Shown: positions 60,745 through 64,000 of the stretch, one piece after another
Layout of the letters: each line of letters starts with the position of its first letter
Numbering within the stretch: the stretch's first letter is position 1
NCBI RefSeq assembly: GCF_014207985.1
Contig: NZ_JACHMI010000001.1
Location: forward strand, 2,029,001-2,093,000
Origin: Nonomuraea rubra
GTDB taxonomy: Bacteria; Actinomycetota; Actinomycetes; Streptosporangiales; Streptosporangiaceae
Length of the DNA: 64,000 nucleotides
Direction of reading: 5' to 3'
The notes under the pieces: generated by a model
Databases searched by the model: none
What the model was told of the DNA's origin: nothing
Seen by the model: only the letters and a program-made list of their open reading frames with translations
Made by a program: the position numbers and the translations under genes

Positions 60745-61335
60745 CTATGAACGCTCCTCGATGATCTGGTCGAGGAGCCCGTACTCCAAGGCCGCGGTAG
60801 CGGTGAACACGCGATCGTGATCGGTGTCGGCGCGCAGCGTCTCGACCGTCTGGCCGGTGTGCCGTGAAAGTATGCGCTCGATGTCCGCCCGGACACGTAC
60901 GACCTCGTCGGCCTGCAAGATGAGATCCGGGATTGCTCCGCGCCCCTGGGCTGCCGGCTGGTGCAGGATGATCCGTGCGTGTGGGAGAGCGGCACGTTTG
61001 CCTTCGGCGCCCGCGGCGAGAAGTACGGCACCCACCGCGACGGCCTGTCCCACACAGGTCGTCGAAACCCGCGGGCGGATATGGCGCATGGTGTCGTAGA
61101 TCGCGAGCATCGCGCTCGGATCTCCGCCTTCGCAGTTGATATAGAACTGGATCTCCGCCTCGGGGTTGTCTGATTCCAGAAAAATCAGCTGCGCGATGAG
61201 AGCATTCGCGACGCCCGCGTCGATTGCGGTGCCCAGGTAGACGATCCGCTCGGTGAGCAGGTGCGAGTAGACATCCATGATCCGCTCGCCACGAGGGTTC
61301 GAGGCGATGACGTTCGGGATCGTATATGTGGTCAC
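60745..61335 (-). CDS. ClpP-like subunit lacking the catalytic serine (ClpR-like)
   Basis: This 196-residue member of the ClpP family starts at the GTG at 61335, overlapping the upstream clpP stop codon (GTGA). Conserved regions are IVYLGTAIDAGVANALIAQL, MLAIYDTMRHIRPRVSTTCV and ALPHARIILHQP (His125 present), plus TDHDRVFTATAALEYGLLDQ with the Asp. The nucleophile motif that should read GQAAS is GQAVA, so Ala100 replaces Ser. INCEGGDPSAM also departs from INSPGGS. It is therefore probably catalytically silent and assembles in mixed rings with the active subunit, as cyanobacterial ClpR does. Confidence 0.85.
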   Translation of the reverse strand: MTTYTIPNVIASNPRGERIMDVYSHLLTERIVYLGTAIDAGVANALIAQLIFLESDNPEAEIQFYINCEGGDPSAMLAIYDTMRHIRPRVSTTCVGQAVAVGAVLLAAGAEGKRAALPHARIILHQPAAQGRGAIPDLILQADEVVRVRADIERILSRHTGQTVETLRADTDHDRVFTATAALEYGLLDQIIEERS

Positions 61336-61958
61336 TGGCCGACTCCTTGGGTGACGCCGAATCCGAGCCGTGGGCGGTTTTGTGGCGCGATTTCGTCGAA
61401 GTTCTGCACGATGGCGTCGATGAAGCCGTAGTCCAGTGCTTCCTGTGCCGTGTACCAACGATCGTGCAGAGAATCCTCGAATATGCGCTCGACAGGCTGA
61501 CCTGTGTCCTCGGCAATCAGACCGAGCACCGTGTCGCGCGTATGCCGAAGGTCGCCGGCCTGCAGTTCGATGTCGACCGCGGTGCCACCGATTCCCGCCG
61601 AGCCTTGGTGCATCAGGACTCGTGAGTGCGGCAGAGCACGGCGTTTCCCACGGGCCCCCGACGACAGCAAGAACTGCCCGGCGCTGTAAGCGATACCCAG
61701 GACGAGAGTGGATACGTCACAGGGAATGATGCGCATGACGTCGCGGATCGCAAGCATCGACGGGACCGAGCCACCTGGGGAATGAATCCACAAGGCGATA
61801 TCGGACGACGCATCCTGCGTGGCGAGTGCCATCAGCTGAGTGGCCAGCAGTGTTCCGTTGTCGTCGTCGAGAGGGCCGTCGAGAACGAGCACACGCTGCT
61901 CGTAGAGTTCGCGTCTCATTCGTGGGTTGAACAGCGGAAGTTTCGATTCTTCGCTCAT
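61332..61958 (-). CDS. clpP: ATP-dependent Clp protease proteolytic subunit (ClpP)
   Basis: This 208-residue ClpP starts at the ATG at 61958 (a GTG at 61997 is possible). Triad: Ser92 in LGIAYSAGQFLL, His117 in SRVLMHQGSA and Asp in the FEDSLHDRWYTAQEALDYGF region. HSPGGSVPSMLAIRDVMRII is the handle and substrate-binding part. The AYSAGQ form differs from the usual AASMGA, as in secondary actinobacterial ClpP subunits. It is the first gene of a two-gene operon with the Ser-less partner. With a PopR-like gene next door, it resembles the inducible clpP3-clpP4/popR locus of Streptomyces rather than the housekeeping clpP1-clpP2. Confidence 0.9.
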   Translation of the reverse strand: MSEESKLPLFNPRMRRELYEQRVLVLDGPLDDDNGTLLATQLMALATQDASSDIALWIHSPGGSVPSMLAIRDVMRIIPCDVSTLVLGIAYSAGQFLLSSGARGKRRALPHSRVLMHQGSAGIGGTAVDIELQAGDLRHTRDTVLGLIAEDTGQPVERIFEDSLHDRWYTAQEALDYGFIDAIVQNFDEIAPQNRPRLGFGVTQGVGQ

Positions 61959-61997
61959 GCGTCCATCTTGTGAGGCGATCCGGACCGGAGTCGACAC

Positions 61998-62081
61998 GAT
62001 CTGCCTGGGGCAGATCTGCTCTGAGCAGCGAGAGCTGCTGAGCAGGGAGAGCTGCTGAGCAGGGAGAGCTGCTGAGCAGGG
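61998..62081. promoter_or_regulatory. operator array upstream of clpP: 19-bp palindrome plus three 17-bp repeats
   Basis: GATCTGCC-TGG-GGCAGATC (61998-62016) is a perfect inverted repeat. It is followed by a degenerate unit and then three exact tandem copies of AGAGCTGCTGAGCAGGG (62031-62047, 62048-62064, 62065-62081). Each copy holds the near-palindrome CTGCT-GAGCAG. The array starts 40 bases upstream of the ATG at 61958 and is well placed for an activator such as the PopR-like protein. Confidence 0.8.
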
Positions 62082-62279
62082 ACAGCGCGATTACCGGTCG
62101 GTTCGGGGAGCGCGGTCCGGCTGGCGGGCCGGGTTCGAGCCGGCCCCAGTGAGCTGAGACCTTGCGACCACGGCAACGCGACGGCTCGCTAGGGCAGAGG
62201 CGCCTGGATGCGATGGGCTCCGGCGAGGCGCCTGCCGAAGTGCCGCCAGAGGAAGGTGAGCAAGTCGTTCGCGCGTGCC

Positions 62280-63266
62280 TCAGCTCAGCACTCGACATCG
62301 CTGGTCGGCCACGCCTCGACGGTACTCATACGTCCGAGCACTGTGCCGAGGTGGTCGGGAACGAGCAGGTCGTGATGCTCTTGCCAGGCTTCGTCCGGCG
62401 CTTGCCAGTAGTGTCGTCGCGCGGCCGTCCCCGCTGATGCGCACGACCTTGTTCGGTACGTTGAGGGTCGCGATGACCTGGTCGTCCCCGGTTCCGGTGA
62501 AGGCGATGTCGTCGATGCCGGCCAGCCCGGCGGCCTTGACCCTGACGGGTCCGGGACGGCCTCGGTCGATCGGGATCCGCAACAGGGTGCCCCGGTCCAG
62601 GTTCGTGGCCCACACCGCGCCGTGACGCACCTTGATGCCGTTGGCGCCGAGGAACGTGGTGGCGGACAGTTCTCGCGCCGAGGACCAGACCTGGGCGTGG
62701 CCGCCGTTCAGGGGCACGGTGGTGATGGTGCCGTGCACCGAGTCGGTGAGGTAGAAGGTCTTCGCCGGCTCGTCGTAGGCCAGGCCGTTGGGCAGCCCGG
62801 TGGCCGGCAGCGCGGCGATGCGCCGCGGCTCCCGCCCGGGGGAGAGGCGGTAGAGGCCGGTGGTCGCGGCGTCGCCGCTGGCGTACAGGAAGTACAGCGT
62901 CCCGTCGCCGGTGCGGACGATGCCGGTGGTGAGCGCGAACCCGAGGACCGGGGTGGCCGCGCCGCCGTCGGCGGGCGCGGGGAGGGTCGCCAGAATTCGG
63001 GTGGCGCCGGCCGGACTGATCGCGGCGACCTGGCGGGCGGCCGCGAAGGTGACGTAGGCCGTGCCGTCCGGGCCGAGCGCGATGTTCTCCGGCATCTGGC
63101 CCTTCGCCAGGTCGAAGTGCACGGCGATCCGTGACGTCACCGCCGGCGGGCGGGTCTGCGCGGCCGAGGGGGACGATGCGGCGGTGATCGTCGCCGCGTT
63201 CGCCGGAGGTACGCTCGCCAGAGCGATACCGGCGGCGAACGCGAGGGTGAGCATGCTGTTGCGCAC
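62280..63266 (-). CDS. secreted SMP-30/NHL-type beta-propeller protein, C-terminus probably scrambled
   Basis: This 328-residue protein starts at the ATG at 63266. A signal peptide (MLTLAFAAGIALASVPPANA) is followed by six-bladed-propeller repeats: PENIALGPDGTAYVTFAAAR, GIVRTGDGTLYFLYASGDAA, TGLPNGLAYDEPAKTFYLTD, GANGIKVRHGAVWATNLDRG and GLAGIDDIAFTGTGDDQVIA. After residue about 285 the sequence turns into an Arg/Ser-rich tail (RSLARASRPARSRPPRHSAR). Another frame of the same DNA reads DEAWQEHHDLLVPDHLGTVL, apparently from a different gene, so the 3' end was replaced by a deletion or frameshift and the last blade is missing. Substrate is unknown; superoxide-dismutase-like or lactonase activity cannot be inferred. 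Confidence 0.72.
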   Translation of the reverse strand: MRNSMLTLAFAAGIALASVPPANAATITAASSPSAAQTRPPAVTSRIAVHFDLAKGQMPENIALGPDGTAYVTFAAARQVAAISPAGATRILATLPAPADGGAATPVLGFALTTGIVRTGDGTLYFLYASGDAATTGLYRLSPGREPRRIAALPATGLPNGLAYDEPAKTFYLTDSVHGTITTVPLNGGHAQVWSSARELSATTFLGANGIKVRHGAVWATNLDRGTLLRIPIDRGRPGPVRVKAAGLAGIDDIAFTGTGDDQVIATLNVPNKVVRISGDGRATTLLASAGRSLARASRPARSRPPRHSARTYEYRRGVADQRCRVLS

Positions 63267-63382
63267 TGCTGGGTCCTTTCAGGATGACTGCGCGAACAGG
63301 GGGTTCGCGGGCATGCGACATCAGGCGCTCGGCTCGGAGCGCCTGGGCAGAGCGTGGAGAAGCGTGGGAAGGAGTCAGCCGG

Positions 63383-64000
63383 TCATGTCCGCACCGGCGC
63401 ATCGTGCCGGGGGTCCTGGGAGGCAGGGGTGCGACTGGTGAGCGCGTTGTGGATGAGCAGCGTCATCGCGGCGTGGGAGGGAGAGCCGGGTTCGGTGGTG
63501 GCGGCGACCACCACCTGGTCGTCGGAGATCCGCAGCGTCTGCTGGGTCACGTGCATGGTGCCCACCAGCGGATGCCGCATCTCGTAGACCGCGTCGCCGC
63601 CGGCCTTGACCCGGTAGTCGGCCCACATCGTGGCGAACTCCGGGCTCTTGACCGTCAGCTCCCCGAGCAGCGCGGCCAGGAGCGGGTCGTCCGGGTGGTG
63701 CCCCGTGGCCACCCGCAGGTTCGCCACCACGGCACGTGCCTTGGCGGTCCAGTCGGCGTACAGGTCACGGGTGTGCGCGTCCAGGAACAGCAGGCGTGCC
63801 ATGTTGGGCCGCTGCCGCGGTGTGTCCGGAGCGTCTGGGGCCAGGTGGCCGGCGTACAAGGCGTGTCCCGGCGGGTTCCACGCCAGCACGTCGATGTACC
63901 GGCCGAGCACCACCGCGGGCACGTCGCCCACCGTCGCGATCAGCTGGCGCGTCGCGGGGCTGACCCGTTCGGGCGCCGGCCGTCGCCTGGCACCCCGGCG
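63383..64000 (-). CDS. XRE-family regulator with MmyB-like ligand domain (5' end outside window)
   Basis: The frame is open to the window edge at 64000, so the N-terminal helix-turn-helix is largely outside. The visible roughly 205 residues are the MmyB-like domain: PATRQLIATVGDVPAVVLGR, YIDVLAWNPPGHALYAGHLA, PNMARLLFLDAHTRDLYADW, PLVGTMHVTQQTLRISDDQV and VVAATTEPGSPSHAAMTLL. These match in order the PAS-like ligand domain of actinobacterial XRE/MmyB regulators, which bind fatty acids and control neighbouring oxidoreductase genes. The adjacent gene at 62280 is in the same direction. Confidence 0.85.
   Translation of the reverse strand, partial: RRGARRRPAPERVSPATRQLIATVGDVPAVVLGRYIDVLAWNPPGHALYAGHLAPDAPDTPRQRPNMARLLFLDAHTRDLYADWTAKARAVVANLRVATGHHPDDPLLAALLGELTVKSPEFATMWADYRVKAGGDAVYEMRHPLVGTMHVTQQTLRISDDQVVVAATTEPGSPSHAAMTLLIHNALTSRTPASQDPRHDAPVRT

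Noticed and set aside
62031..62081. Three tandem 17-bp units upstream of clpP, considered as a CRISPR array
   Set aside because: Units are contiguous without spacers and sit exactly in a promoter region, so an operator array is a better explanation.

Overview
The window is high-GC actinomycete DNA with strong G/C bias at third codon positions. Protein resemblances (SAF-domain protein, RsrR-like Rrf2 regulator, LuxR/MalT-type ATPase regulator, ClpP pair with a PopR-like regulator) suggest Streptosporangiaceae, perhaps Nonomuraea-like; this is inference without a database search. It looks like an accessory chromosome region: about 30 intact regulatory, transport and enzyme genes alternate with at least fifteen broken genes (IS3-, IS5-, IS21- and Tn3-type transposases, pta, nhaA, a ferredoxin reductase, an SDR, an LLM oxidoreductase, FtsX and SAF-domain remnants). 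I saw no rRNA, tRNA or CRISPR array.

Layout. 1-2.6 kb: end of a DUF998 membrane protein, a small secreted protein, transposase debris and a frameshifted SAF gene. 2.6-4.7 kb: an MFS exporter-GNAT operon divergent from an RsrR-like Fe-S regulator across a perfect 11-3-11 palindrome. 4.8-7.3 kb: histidine kinase/response regulator pair divergent from a membrane protein (module 1). 7.3-10.4 kb: TetR-ABC exporter operon with overlapping genes. 10.8-13.6 kb: SDR pseudogene and a decayed second copy of the module cut by an IS remnant. 13.9-22.5 kb: four co-directional exported proteins (two-domain laccase, a 1328-residue ThuA/discoidin/GSDH/PKD/DUF1080 protein, a cupredoxin with Ig-like repeats, and a Tat-exported TPR/pepsin-like protein). 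22.5-24 kb: gene graveyard. 24-31 kb: GNAT/hydrolase/ECF sigma block, TetR with twin operators, HIT protein, AraC, ABM monooxygenase and esterase. 31-35 kb: transposase remnants and a large LuxR regulator. 35-41.6 kb: a 2059-residue secreted subtilase. 42-47.5 kb: hydrolase, IS21 remnant, flavin-binding protein and module 3. 47.6-50.2 kb: TetR, P450, ferredoxin, then a destroyed reductase and an nhaA tail. 50.2-54.6 kb: SDR, DUF1330, LysR, TetR and aldo/keto reductase. 54.8-59.1 kb: an overlapping three-gene operon ending in a WD40 protein with a degenerate Lon-like domain. 59.2-62.1 kb: Tn3 and IS3 remnants, a PopR-like regulator and a ClpP pair in which one subunit lacks the catalytic serine. 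62.3-64 kb: a secreted beta-propeller and a partial MmyB-type regulator.

Three things stand out. A little-known membrane-protein family occurs three times, each time divergent from a NarL-type two-component system. The WD40/Lon-like triad looks like an uncharacterised signalling or conflict operon. The ClpP/ClpR-like pair has an array of palindromic repeats upstream and a nearby regulator ending in a Leu-Ala-Ala degron.
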